This document shows positions 6,967-14,889 of a DNA stretch of 20,615 nucleotides, piece by piece. The stretch is from Bacillota bacterium (GTDB taxonomy: Bacteria; Bacillota; Clostridia; Lachnospirales; Lachnospiraceae). The position numbers were made by a program, and so were the translations under genes. Location of the stretch: positions 1 through 20,615 of the forward strand of contig JAEYGZ010000001.1 of NCBI GenBank assembly GCA_023409535.1. The letters run 5' to 3'. The stretch's first letter is position 1. The number at the start of each line of letters is the position of its first letter. Below the pieces are notes generated by a model. That model saw only the letters and a program-made list of their open reading frames with translations, did not search any database and was not told the origin of the DNA.

Positions 6967-7051
6967 ATATCATTAAGTAAGCGTCCCACATTCTCTTTAT
7001 GAGGTGAGATGAATTGTACAGAAATATCAGAACAACCGTTCTTGCCGCCTC

Positions 7052-7080
7052 TTGATATTTGAGGGAATATATGGTACTGT
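7052..7080 (+). promoter_or_regulatory. Candidate promoter for the HIT gene
   Basis: TTGATA (7052-7057), 17-bp spacer, TACTGT (7075-7080), about 50 bp before the HIT start. It is moderate in quality. Confidence 0.4.
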
Positions 7081-7131
7081 ATTATTAATCAATAAGTATC
7101 ACTAGAAAATATATGAAAGAAGGTGCTTACC

Positions 7132-7587
7132 ATGGGATGTCTCCTATGTGAACGAATTGAAATGATTAAAGCCGGAACCAATCCTTATTTTGTTAAGGAA
7201 CTGGAAACAGGTTATGTAGTAATCGGAGATCACCAGCATTTTAAAGGTTATACATTATTCTTATGCAAGGAACACAGTACTGAGCTGCATTTCTTACCGA
7301 AAGAATTCAAATTAAAATATTTGGAGGAAATGTCTCTGGTGGCCGAAGCAGTCTATCACGTATTCAAACCCGAGAAATTAAATTATGAGTTACTTGGCAA
7401 TGGAGATTCCCATCTTCACTGGCATCTGTTTCCCAGAGTAACCGGAGATACGCCAATAAAGGGACCTGTATGGGTGCTGCCCTTCGAGGAAATGTACAGT
7501 GATAATAATCGTCCCAGTGAAGAAGACTTAGATAATATGAAACAAGCGCTTAAAAAGGAAATCGAAAAGTTATTAAGAAACTTATAG
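7132..7587 (+). CDS. HIT-family nucleotide hydrolase/transferase
   Basis: A 151-residue histidine-triad protein with the H-x-H-x-H motif HLHWH (residues 94-98) followed by LFPR. The middle and last histidines of this motif carry out nucleotide phosphoryl chemistry in HIT proteins (e.g. AMP-lysine or dinucleotide hydrolysis). The N-terminus has CLLC (3-6), a zinc-binding pair seen in many bacterial HIT proteins. The physiological substrate is unknown. The start is ATG 7132 with GAAGGTG 6 nt upstream; an in-frame GTG at 7123 lies inside that ribosome binding site and is unlikely. It is probably the first gene of a unit reaching to the DUF3788 gene. Confidence 0.9.
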   Translation: MGCLLCERIEMIKAGTNPYFVKELETGYVVIGDHQHFKGYTLFLCKEHSTELHFLPKEFKLKYLEEMSLVAEAVYHVFKPEKLNYELLGNGDSHLHWHLFPRVTGDTPIKGPVWVLPFEEMYSDNNRPSEEDLDNMKQALKKEIEKLLRNL

Positions 7588-7661
7588 TAGTTAATGACGA
7601 ATGTGGAGTTTAGTTCATTGGTACGACTGTATAATACTGTATAAATTCAGGAGGGTTACAT

Positions 7662-8132
7662 ATGGAATTCAGAATTATATCATTACCATCATTTAAGGCA
7701 TCTTCCTCAGGCGTAGACAAGAATATTGATTTTTCCCCCAATGGTATACTCGGTAAGTTTGATGCCTATTTCTCAGCGATCAATCCCTCGCCGAGAGATA
7801 GCTTTATGCCCAGAGATTTCTTATTCCATGACAGCGAGCAACAAGGCTTTATATGGTGGTGGGCGTTAACCGAAGGAATGGACGATGGTGGTTATGAGCA
7901 GGTTGACTTTGATGGCGGTTACTATTTGACCTATGCATACAAGGATGGTGATGGTGAGACAAATGACCGTCTGTATAAGGAAGCATTGGAGTATATAAAT
8001 AATAGTGATATCTTTACTCTGGACGAGCGTCCAAATCATTATATCATGGGGCACATTATCACTCCCGCCGAGATTATTAAAGCACAGGGCTGGGCTCAGA
8101 TGGAGACATTAATACCAATTAAACTCAAATAG
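7662..8132 (+). CDS. Stand-alone GyrI-like effector-binding protein
   Basis: A 156-residue protein made of a single GyrI-like (SOUL/AraC-effector type) domain without any DNA-binding part. Landmarks shared with the two regulators nearby are RDFLFHD (the 'R.YGF..P' position), GFIWWWAL (the 'GYE.W' position), FDGGYYLTYAY (like FEGGLYAAY) and the terminal METLIPIK. Such free-standing domains bind small hydrophobic or cationic molecules, and some act as hydrolases or as gyrase inhibitors; which applies here cannot be told. AGGAGGG is at a good distance before ATG. It lies 74 nt after the HIT gene, with a TATAAT-like box in the gap but no convincing -35. Confidence 0.8.
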   Translation: MEFRIISLPSFKASSSGVDKNIDFSPNGILGKFDAYFSAINPSPRDSFMPRDFLFHDSEQQGFIWWWALTEGMDDGGYEQVDFDGGYYLTYAYKDGDGETNDRLYKEALEYINNSDIFTLDERPNHYIMGHIITPAEIIKAQGWAQMETLIPIKLK

Positions 8133-8199
8133 AAATCCTTGCGTAAAAATCTGGATTCATTTATTTATAATTATTAGTTAGAAACGAACGGAGAAACAT

Positions 8200-8685
8200 A
8201 TGATCAGACCTGCCGAAGTAAAAGATGCTTCCAGATTGGCAGAAATACTCATCTTCGCCAAGAGAACTGCATATAGATCAATCTTTAAGAATGATCCTGT
8301 TTCCTTTAATGAAATGCAGGTTCTGGACTTAGCCTTGTCCTTCCGTGATCAAACACATACGCTCAATGATCTGTATGTGTTTGATGATGGAATCGTAAGA
8401 GGTTTAATCAAATGGCGCAAAGAAGATAATTCAGAAAACCGTATCAGAATACATGAATTATTTGTTGATCCTTTCTTCCAGGGTCAGGGTATTGGAAGTA
8501 TTATGATGAAAGACTGCATACGGCATTCAAAAGAACAGCATTCCAGACAAATCCTCCTATGGGTACTGGAAGAAAATAAGCCGGCAAGGGCCTTTTACGA
8601 AAGGCATGGCTTTCAATATGATGGAGTTCAGAGATTTGAAGCTGGGACCACCGCTAAATTATTAGAATACTCCTTAGAATTATAA
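8200..8685 (+). CDS. GNAT-family N-acetyltransferase
   Basis: A 161-residue single-domain GNAT enzyme. The acetyl-CoA pyrophosphate loop is QGQGIG (94-99) after ELFVDPFFQG. The C-terminal part has ENKPARAFYERHGFQ, the standard motif B with the general-acid tyrosine. The type resembles small bacterial acetyltransferases acting on amines or protein N-termini (RimI/YjaB-like), but the substrate is not predictable. CGGAG precedes the ATG. A weak hairpin follows. Confidence 0.88.
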   Translation: MIRPAEVKDASRLAEILIFAKRTAYRSIFKNDPVSFNEMQVLDLALSFRDQTHTLNDLYVFDDGIVRGLIKWRKEDNSENRIRIHELFVDPFFQGQGIGSIMMKDCIRHSKEQHSRQILLWVLEENKPARAFYERHGFQYDGVQRFEAGTTAKLLEYSLEL

Positions 8686-8695
8686 GACGAAAGCC

Positions 8696-8728
8696 GCCAA
8701 CCTTGGCGAGAGCAGAGTTGGCATTTTA
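8696..8728 (+). terminator. Weak hairpin after the GNAT gene
   Basis: GCCAAC (8696-8701) can pair with GTTGGC (8717-8722), followed by ATTTTAG. A competing hairpin, CGCCA/TGGCG (8695-8708), shares the left arm. The T-tract is short, so termination may be partial and the DUF3788 gene could be reached by read-through. Confidence 0.35.
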
Positions 8729-8758
8729 GTAAATATTATAAATAGGCAGGTGATAAAA

Positions 8759-9196
8759 ATGTATGAGCGTATGCTGGATAAATTGAATGAACCATCCATT
8801 GAAGCAATTCATAATTATATTGGTGAAGCCTCCGCTATACTCCTGAATGCCTTTGAGGAGACAATGAGGCTTCGTTATGAGCTAAATCGGGATTTGAAAT
8901 TTCCCTTTGGAAATAATTACGGCTGGGGATTCAAATATTCGCATAAGGCCAAGCATTTATGCTATCTATTCTTTGAAAAAGATGCCATTACCGTCATGCT
9001 GCAAATCGGTGGCAGCCTGGTTCCTAAACTGGAGAACTTGCTGCCTGAATGCCTTCCAAAGACCAGGTATTATTGGGATAACCGATATCCCTGCGGTGAC
9101 GGCGGCTGGATACACTATCGTATTCTAAATAAGGAAGAATTAAGCGATCTATTAAAGCTGCTGGCAATCAAGCAAAAGCCGGTTTGCGAATTTTAA
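8759..9196 (+). CDS. DUF3788 family protein
   Basis: A 145-residue protein matching the DUF3788 pattern: an N-terminal MYERMLDK, a central LKFPFGNNYGWGFKYSHKAK, then LCYLFFEKDAITVMLQIG, and a terminal NRYPCGDGGWIHYRILNKEEL. The family is common in gut Firmicutes and its function is not established; the fold is related to DUF1801/YdhG-like small proteins. The start is ATG 8759 with AGGTG 6-7 nt upstream; the GTG at 8750 lies in that site. The stop codon overlaps the end of a minus-strand gene relic. Confidence 0.85.
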   Translation: MYERMLDKLNEPSIEAIHNYIGEASAILLNAFEETMRLRYELNRDLKFPFGNNYGWGFKYSHKAKHLCYLFFEKDAITVMLQIGGSLVPKLENLLPECLPKTRYYWDNRYPCGDGGWIHYRILNKEELSDLLKLLAIKQKPVCEF

Positions 9197-9375
9197 TACA
9201 TTCCCGTTTCTGAGGATACATAAGCTCCCTTGTCACCGGATAGATCAAGCTTCAGTTCAAATTCGGAATACGGTATGATAATATCCTGAAAACCGGCTGC
9301 AAAAGGTGTCAGATCATATGGAGCATAATAAAAACCAATCCCCTGAGGAGTCAGATAAAAAGGTTTCCTTACAAT
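9193..9375 (-). pseudogene. 3' remnant of a DUF3298/DUF4163-like gene
   Basis: On the minus strand, positions 9375 to 9193 form an open stretch of 60 codons ending in TAA. Its translation includes FYLTPQGIGFYYAPYDLTP and FAAGFQDIIIPYSEFE. This matches the end of DUF3298 (RsiV/PdaC-like) proteins, where a 'FYLT..G..FYF.PYE.APYAAG....IPYSE' run is typical. No start or N-terminal domain is present. A neighbouring frame upstream (NCKETF then a shift in a T-run) suggests frameshift decay. The plus-strand frame open across the same bases has no recognisable protein. It converges on the DUF3788 gene and shares its stop region. Confidence 0.55.
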
Positions 9376-9507
9376 TCACAGAAACACTTGAATACCTTAC
9401 CAACATTGAATACAATAATATCGTAGCCAACAAATACCAGGGAGGCAAATGTAATTTACAATTTTTACACATATTAGTTATCAGTAATTTTCAGCACAAT
9501 TATTATA

Positions 9508-9535
9508 TGCGCAGAATCTGCGCAGGAATGGAGGT
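9508..9535 (+). promoter_or_regulatory. Hairpin abutting the ribosome binding site of the LRR gene
   Basis: TGCGCAG-AAT-CTGCGCA (9508-9524) is a perfect 7-bp dyad ending 5 nt before GGAGGT (9530-9535). It could stabilise the mRNA end, modulate ribosome access or be an operator. No convincing promoter was placed in 9400-9508. Confidence 0.4.
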
Positions 9536-9539
9536 TACT

Positions 9540-11837
9540 ATGAATAAAATAAGTAAAATGCTGGGGCTTATTTCCTTACTGTTCCTTTGCATTCTTATCT
9601 TTACCCCAAAGGATCATGTAAAAGCAGCCTCAAATGATTTCCTGATCAAGGACGGCGTTCTGTTATCCTATACGGGAACCGACAAGACAGTTACTGTTCC
9701 GGACAGTGTCACTGCCATAGGCAAGCGTGCTTTTTACAATAATTCAAAAGTAAAAACCATTGTTTTGCCATCCGGCATTACAACAATCGAAGATGAAGCT
9801 TTTGCGAATTGCTATTCTTTGCAGAAGATCAACTTACCGGATAAGATAAAGAGATTGCCCTACCGCGCATTTGCAGGATGCAATCAGCTTCAAAGCATTA
9901 CCTTACCCAGCCAGCTAACCTATATTGGTGAGGGAGCCTTTTCCAACTGCTTCTCTTTGACGAAGATTACCCTGCCTAAGTCATTGAGCTTCATTAGCAT
10001 CGAAGCATTTAATCAGTGCGGTAAATTAAAATCCGTCTCTATCCCGGAAGGAAGTAAACTCTATTACATAGCCAGAAGAGCTTTTCAGAACACGGGTCTG
10101 ACCTCCATCAAGCTGCCCGAAGGCCTTACAACCTTGGGAAAGCAGGCCTTTCGTTATTGTTACAACCTCAGCAAGGTTACCCTTCCAAGTACTCTAACCG
10201 TCATACAGACAGAAACCTTTTCCTATTGCAACAAGCTTACCTCTGTTAATATCCCCGGCAATGTCACTGAGATCGGTGCTTATGCATTCCGGTATTGTGA
10301 GAAGCTGACAGGGATTAAGCTTCCTGTGAAATTAACCACAATAACAAAAGGATTATTTGAGGGCTGCCGGTCTCTTACAGGTATAACCTTGCCGGGAGGA
10401 ATCACCAGAATAGAAGCCGGCGCCTTCGCCGGATGCAGTACAATAAAGAGTATTAATCTTCCGGATACGCTTCAAACAATTGAGGACGATACCTTCCGCG
10501 GTTGTTCCAAACTGGCTGCTATTAAGATACCGGATACCGTAACTTACATTGGCAATTACGCCTTCTACTCCTGCTCCTCCCTTACACAGGTAACCTTACC
10601 GGATACGCTTATATCCCTGGGTGAGATGGCATTCTCCGAATGCAGTAAGCTTACGTCCATTAAGCTCCCGAAGGGCATAACAAAGATTAGTTCTTACGCT
10701 TTCTCAGGTTGCACGAATCTTACCCAGGTAATTTTGCCGGAGGGCTTGACTTATATCGGGAGAAATGCCTTCAGCTTCTGCTACCGGTTGATGAATGTGA
10801 CACTGCCTGCTTCACTTACCTTCATTGGAAACAATGCATTTGAACAATGCCATCAGCTTACTGAGCTTAATATTCCTGACTCAGTTAATTATATCGGCGG
10901 ATATGCATTTGCAGATTGCGTTAATCTAAAGCAGATTCATCTGCCGCAAAAGCTGACCTCTATACCCGATCACCTGTTAAAGGGATGTACCTCATTGACT
11001 GAGATTACTCTGCCTTCAGGTATCACGGCGATTGGAGATTATGCCTTTGCCACCTGCAGAGCCCTGACTGATATCGTAATTCCGGAAGGTGTTGTAACCA
11101 TGGGCTCCAGTGTATTTAATGGCTGCGCTTCCCTTGTGAATATATCCTTACCCGATTCCTTAGAAGCCATCGGCAGTAATGTATTCACAGGAACCGTATG
11201 GGTACGCGACAATGAAGCAGATCACATGGTAATTACGAACAATGGCTTCTTAGTAAAATACACCGGTACAGAAGAAGAGCTTATCCTTCCGGATAATATA
11301 ACCTATATTGCACAATCCGTATTCAGGGACAATGGATCACTTGTTAAGGTAGCGCTGCCGGATGGCCTTAAGGCAATCTCCCGCTATGCATTTTATAATT
11401 GTTCCAGTCTGAGAGAGATTAACCTGCCGGACGGAATTAAGACGATTGACAGGTATGCTTTCAGTAATTGCCACAGCCTGACACAGATTAATTTCCCTGC
11501 CTCCCTGCAAAGCATCGGAGACTATGCCTTTTCTGACAGCGGGCTGCGTACCGCAGCATTGCCGGATTCCGTGAAAACCCTGGGTTCCTATGTCTTCAGC
11601 TACTGCACGAATCTTGAGGAAGTGTGGTTATCAGAGAACCTTACCGAAATAAAGGCTTACACCTTTGGATGGTGTCCTCAGCTTCGAAAGATCCACATTC
11701 CCGCTACGATCACAAAGCTGGATAAGAAAGCCTTCTATAGCTATGAGCTTGACGGCAGACAGACAATCTATTGCAGTCCATCCTCCCCTGCTTATGAATT
11801 CGCCCTTCAGAATGGATTTGCAATTGAGCTTGAATAA
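9540..11837 (+). CDS. Secreted BspA-like leucine-rich-repeat protein
   Basis: A 765-residue exported protein. The start is ATG 9540, with GGAGGT 5 nt upstream and a good signal peptide (MNKISKMLGL, hydrophobic core, likely cleavage near VKA-AS at about 29). The frame is open further upstream to 9306, but that part has no ribosome binding site or family match. The mature protein is built from about 29 repeats of about 23 residues with the BspA/LRR_5 pattern 'AF..C..L..I.LP..L..I'. There are two modules. The cap FLIKDGVLLSYTGTDKTVTV opens the first (about residue 34), and a matching cap FLVKYTGTEEELILPDNITY opens the second (about 570). The end (CSPSSPAYEFALQNGFAIELE) is the usual C-cap. No LPxTG or cell-wall domain is seen, so it is probably released or held by other means. 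Such proteins bind host or microbial surfaces; the ligand is unknown. Confidence 0.88.
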   Translation: MNKISKMLGLISLLFLCILIFTPKDHVKAASNDFLIKDGVLLSYTGTDKTVTVPDSVTAIGKRAFYNNSKVKTIVLPSGITTIEDEAFANCYSLQKINLPDKIKRLPYRAFAGCNQLQSITLPSQLTYIGEGAFSNCFSLTKITLPKSLSFISIEAFNQCGKLKSVSIPEGSKLYYIARRAFQNTGLTSIKLPEGLTTLGKQAFRYCYNLSKVTLPSTLTVIQTETFSYCNKLTSVNIPGNVTEIGAYAFRYCEKLTGIKLPVKLTTITKGLFEGCRSLTGITLPGGITRIEAGAFAGCSTIKSINLPDTLQTIEDDTFRGCSKLAAIKIPDTVTYIGNYAFYSCSSLTQVTLPDTLISLGEMAFSECSKLTSIKLPKGITKISSYAFSGCTNLTQVILPEGLTYIGRNAFSFCYRLMNVTLPASLTFIGNNAFEQCHQLTELNIPDSVNYIGGYAFADCVNLKQIHLPQKLTSIPDHLLKGCTSLTEITLPSGITAIGDYAFATCRALTDIVIPEGVVTMGSSVFNGCASLVNISLPDSLEAIGSNVFTGTVWVRDNEADHMVITNNGFLVKYTGTEEELILPDNITYIAQSVFRDNGSLVKVALPDGLKAISRYAFYNCSSLREINLPDGIKTIDRYAFSNCHSLTQINFPASLQSIGDYAFSDSGLRTAALPDSVKTLGSYVFSYCTNLEEVWLSENLTEIKAYTFGWCPQLRKIHIPATITKLDKKAFYSYELDGRQTIYCSPSSPAYEFALQNGFAIELE

Positions 11838-11869
11838 ATTATCACCTTAAGCTTAATACCTTAGCAGAT

Positions 11870-11920
11870 TTAAAAAGGACTTTAGTCAGCCCGGAAATGG
11901 ATGGGCTGGCTAAAGTCCTT
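11870..11920 (-). terminator. Strong terminator for the oxidoreductase pair (possibly two-way)
   Basis: AAGGACTTTAGTCAGCCC (11875-11892) pairs with GGGCTGGCTAAAGTCCTT (11903-11920) over 18 bp with one mismatch-type G-T. On the minus strand it is followed by a T-rich TTTTTAAAT, so it ends the 11962-14263 transcription unit. On the plus strand it may also stop transcription from the LRR gene, though the T-tract there is poor. Confidence 0.8.
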
Positions 11921-11961
11921 ATAAATTTGTTATATGGATCCTTATCTGCCTTGCAAATGCA

Positions 11962-13047
11962 TTATATTTTACGGCCTGTGAGTTCAGCTGCATTCATCTG
12001 CGCCAACACACCAAGCTCTGCTGCTTTGAAAGCATGTTCCTGTGTCATTGCAGTTTCGGTACGATTTAAGCAATCAAGAATCAGCTGTCCAAAGTAAGGA
12101 TAACCTACCTGGCCGGACACCTCATAATGATATTCGCCCTTGCCGTTTGCCAGGAATACATGGTTGCTATCCTTGGAGGTACCTAAATTAATATATTTAC
12201 GAAGCTCGATATAGCCTTCTGTTCCTAAGATAATGGTTCTTCCGTCACCCCAGGTTCCCAGACCGTCCGGAGTAAACCAGTCTACTCTGAAGTAGTTTGT
12301 AACGCCGTTGTCACCAACGATATTGCAATCACCAAAATCATCAAGCTCAGGATAATCAGGATGATTGTAATTACCGATCTGGCTTCTTACGACCTTACCA
12401 TCCTTCACACCGCCATAGAACAGATATTGCTCAATCTGGTGGCTTCCGATATCACACAGGATACCGCCGTACTTGTCCTTCTCAAAGAACCACTGGGGTC
12501 TGCCCGGAGCGCCCAAACGATGCGGTCCGAGTCCGATGACCTGTACTACCTTACCGATGGCACCGTCATCAATCAAATAACCTGCATAAATCGCGCTTTC
12601 CACATGAAGACGTTCGCTGTAATATACCATGTATTTCTTATCGGTAGTCTTTACCTTCTGCTTCGCACGCTCCAGCTGCTCTAAAGTTGTAAGAGGTGCC
12701 TTATCCGTAAAATAATCCTTACCTGCATCCATAACTCTCATTCCAAGGTCACAGCGCTTGGAGGTAACTGCGGCACCGGCAACCAATTTAATCTCCGGAT
12801 CTGATAATACCTCTTCCTCGCTGGAAGCAACCTTAACATTAGGGAAGGTCTCTACGAATTTCTTTACCTTTGCCGGGTCGGGATCATAAACCCATTTCAG
12901 ATTAGCACCTGCTTCTGTAAGTCCGTTACACATACCGTAGATATGGCCGTGATCGAGAGCTACTGCTGCAATGCTGAATTCCCCGTCCTTCACCACCGGT
13001 GCCGGTTTTCCCTGAGGTGCATAGTTCATTCCGTCACTTTTTTGCAT
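11962..13047 (-). CDS. Gfo/Idh/MocA-family oxidoreductase (atypical)
   Basis: A protein of about 361 residues predicted to be an NAD(P)-dependent sugar or cyclitol dehydrogenase. In place of the textbook GxGxxG, the N-terminal strand reads SIAAVALDHGHIYGMCNGL (about 26-44). The family 'EKP' position is DKAP (about 116-119). The catalytic region has CDIGSHQ with Asp200/His204 (numbering from the first ATG). The C-terminal domain of this family is recognisable (GTEGYIELRKY). Two adjacent ATGs are possible: 13050 is only 2 nt after AGGAGG, while 13047 is 5 nt away and is preferred. It follows the second oxidoreductase gene by about 50 nt in one operon. The substrate is unknown; paired oxidoreductases of this family often act on successive steps of sugar breakdown. 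Confidence 0.85.
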   Translation of the reverse strand: MQKSDGMNYAPQGKPAPVVKDGEFSIAAVALDHGHIYGMCNGLTEAGANLKWVYDPDPAKVKKFVETFPNVKVASSEEEVLSDPEIKLVAGAAVTSKRCDLGMRVMDAGKDYFTDKAPLTTLEQLERAKQKVKTTDKKYMVYYSERLHVESAIYAGYLIDDGAIGKVVQVIGLGPHRLGAPGRPQWFFEKDKYGGILCDIGSHQIEQYLFYGGVKDGKVVRSQIGNYNHPDYPELDDFGDCNIVGDNGVTNYFRVDWFTPDGLGTWGDGRTIILGTEGYIELRKYINLGTSKDSNHVFLANGKGEYHYEVSGQVGYPYFGQLILDCLNRTETAMTQEHAFKAAELGVLAQMNAAELTGRKI

Positions 13048-13099
13048 CATGTCCTCCTATTCCGCGCAAACCATTTCTGTCTATCATCTGCGCTTCTCT

Positions 13100-14263
13100 T
13101 TATTTTTTATAATCGCTTCCGACAGTGATTGTACTGTCCGCAAAATTCTCCACTGAAGACGTCTTTTCATAAAAATGCTTTACATTTTTCACAATACCTT
13201 CCGAAGTATACCAGGGATCCTCCTTGCTAAGAGGAAGTGTTACAGGTCTCTCCTCAAAGCCGGCTTTGTAAATAGCAGTAATCAGCTCAACTGTATTGCG
13301 GCCGCTTTCTCCTGTAATCAAAGGCTGCTTACCGGCTTCAACAGCGTTAAGCATATCTTCAATCTCGCCAGCATGTCCTTCGTGCTTAAGCTCGGACAAT
13401 CCATTGTAAAAGGCTTCAATCTCTTCTTCCAGCGCCTTGTTCTCCGCAGGAAAACCATTTTCCTTGGAGGTAGATGCAAACACGCTCCAGGGTGCTGATA
13501 TCTTGGCATCCGTTCCGTGGAATGCGATTGTCTGTGTCTCGCCATGGTGAACCACAGAGCTTGTAATTCTGGCCATTGCTCCGTTCTCATACTTCAATAC
13601 TGCTACAGACACATCTTCTACTTCCGAATTGTCATGTGCTACGTTGCCCAGGGTCGCTGTGACCTTCGTCGGAGCCCCGCCCATCATCCAGTTCAGCATA
13701 TCAATATGATGAACCGCATGATTCAGCGTACATCCGCCGGACTCCTTCTCCCAGGTACCGCGCCACCATAAATCATAGTAGCAGTGGCCTCTCCACCAGT
13801 ATGAATCAACATCAGCCCATATAACCTTGCCTATTTTACCGGTATCCAATGTCTTCTTAAGGTTCATGATCGGAGTGCGGAATCTGTTCTGAGCTACGGC
13901 ACCAAGGATCTTACCGGACTCCTTTGCCGCTTGAATCATAGCATCGCATTCTTCCACAGAGGATGCCATCGGCTTCTCACACATTACATTTATCCCTGCA
14001 CGCAGAAAATCGATGCTGATCTCCGCATGAACATAGGGTGGTGTACAAACACTGATCATATCAATATCCGTGCGGCCCAGCAGTTCCTTATGGGAAGCAT
14101 AAACAGATGCTTCCGTAAGGTTATATTGCTTTTTCTTCGCTTCAGCCTTCTCCGGATAGATATCAACAAGTGCTACGATACGGCAGCGATCCGGAAATTC
14201 AAGATACCCTTGAATGTGGCTTGCTGAAATATTGCCTGTGCCAATGATTGCTACATTAATCAA
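13100..14263 (-). CDS. Gfo/Idh/MocA-family oxidoreductase
   Basis: A 387-residue dehydrogenase with a clear Rossmann motif VAIIGTGNISASH (4-16), the adenine-ribose acidic residue in ALVDIYPEKA and the family signature CEKPMA (95-100). Its putative catalytic segment is NHAVHHIDML (181-190), and the C-terminal GFO_IDH_MocA_C region runs to about 370. It is predicted to oxidise or reduce a sugar, inositol or related polyol with NAD(P). The start is TTG at 14263, with GGGAGG 7 nt upstream; the nearby ATG is out of frame. It is first in a two-gene minus-strand operon. Its promoter was not found with confidence in 14264-14513. Confidence 0.88.
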   Translation of the reverse strand: MINVAIIGTGNISASHIQGYLEFPDRCRIVALVDIYPEKAEAKKKQYNLTEASVYASHKELLGRTDIDMISVCTPPYVHAEISIDFLRAGINVMCEKPMASSVEECDAMIQAAKESGKILGAVAQNRFRTPIMNLKKTLDTGKIGKVIWADVDSYWWRGHCYYDLWWRGTWEKESGGCTLNHAVHHIDMLNWMMGGAPTKVTATLGNVAHDNSEVEDVSVAVLKYENGAMARITSSVVHHGETQTIAFHGTDAKISAPWSVFASTSKENGFPAENKALEEEIEAFYNGLSELKHEGHAGEIEDMLNAVEAGKQPLITGESGRNTVELITAIYKAGFEERPVTLPLSKEDPWYTSEGIVKNVKHFYEKTSSVENFADSTITVGSDYKK

Positions 14264-14513
14264 GTAAAATACCTCCCAACAAAGTTAATTAAATATACAA
14301 ATATACTACACCTTTCCTCCTTTTTTGTATAGGCAGATTAGTATTCATTTACACTCAAATATTGCTGTCTTCCTTTTAAATTCCCCTATCTGAGCTAAGA
14401 TTTCAACATAGACGAAAATATTGTATTCTATAAAATTAGTGTTATTTGGCGAAAATTTTAGCCATTTTATATGATAGCTGCCGGATAATTCATAGAAGCA
14501 TCCATCACAAATA
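14264..14513. other. Divergent intergenic region with a near-palindrome
   Basis: 250 bases between the minus-strand oxidoreductase operon and the lysS promoter. It contains an 18-bp near-palindrome, TGGCGAAAATTTTAGCCA (14447-14464, one unmatched pair), that could be an operator. There is also an AAAAGGAGG on the minus strand near 14315 with no useful ORF after it. No protein-coding signal was seen. Confidence 0.3.
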
Positions 14514-14542
14514 TTGACATCCTGCAGGAACTATGTTACTAT
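14514..14542 (+). promoter_or_regulatory. Promoter of lysS and its leader
   Basis: TTGACA (14514-14519), a 17-bp spacer and TACTAT (14537-14542). Transcription would begin near 14549 and give a leader of about 340 nt. Confidence 0.75.
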
Positions 14543-14548
14543 GAGCAA

Positions 14549-14865
14549 AACTTATATAAAAAAGGTTATGAAGAGATCAAGTAGGTATTGTCTCCCTGTT
14601 GCAGAGAGTCTCGGTTGGTGCGAAGAGATAACAGAAACAATAGCAGCAAATGTATCATTACATTTGTCCGAATAAAGCCTCGGAACCGCGTACCGACCGC
14701 ATAACAAGCTATGCTGAGACTACGATGGGAGTGCCCATTACAGCACCAGAGTATCGCCGACAGGCTGTACTTGTAAAGTTCTGCATCGTGAGGTGCGGTT
14801 AAATTAAGGTGGTAACACGAGATTATGTCTCGTCCTTGAAGGAATTCAGGGACGGGACTTTTTTT
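14549..14865 (+). promoter_or_regulatory. T-box leader controlling lysS
   Basis: The leader shows the T-box riboswitch marks in order: ATGAAGAGATCAAGTA (stem I base, AGTA at 14580-14583), AGAGAG (14603-14608), GGTTGGTG (14613-14620), then AAGGTGGTAACACG (14806-14819) and an intrinsic terminator. TGGT (14810-14813) is the bulge expected to pair with the ACCA end of an uncharged tRNA. Specifier candidates are AAA at 14635-14637 (between CTGTT/AACAG and TATTG/CAATA pairs) and AAA at 14648-14650. Both are lysine codons, agreeing with the gene, but I could not settle which is used. The T-box sequence departs from the usual GGTGGTACCGCG. Uncharged tRNA-Lys should favour read-through into lysS. Confidence 0.8.
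14827..14865 (+). terminator. T-box terminator hairpin
   Basis: GTCTCGTCC (14827-14835) pairs with GGACGGGAC (14850-14858; one G-U) and is followed by seven T. Its left arm overlaps the region after the T-box motif, as needed for a terminator/antiterminator switch. Confidence 0.85.
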
Positions 14866-14889
14866 ATTCAAAAGGAAGGAGAATTTATT

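Noticed and set aside
6977..6990. GTAAGCGTCCC as a lone IS66 terminal repeat
   Set aside because: Only the first 7 bases match the IS66-like end at 118-125, and there is no transposase or second end nearby.
9306..9539. Open frame extending the LRR protein 78 residues upstream
   Set aside because: There is no ribosome binding site at 9306, a strong one at 9530 with a signal peptide after ATG 9540, and the region carries a minus-strand gene relic.
12361..12684. Plus-strand frames inside the two oxidoreductase genes (also 13175-13498, 13517-13771, 13931-14227)
   Set aside because: They are opposite-strand shadows of well-supported Gfo/Idh/MocA genes, with no ribosome binding sites or recognisable proteins.
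14809..14889. Upstream in-frame start for lysS
   Set aside because: It lies inside the T-box and terminator; the family-typical start with a good ribosome binding site is at 14890.
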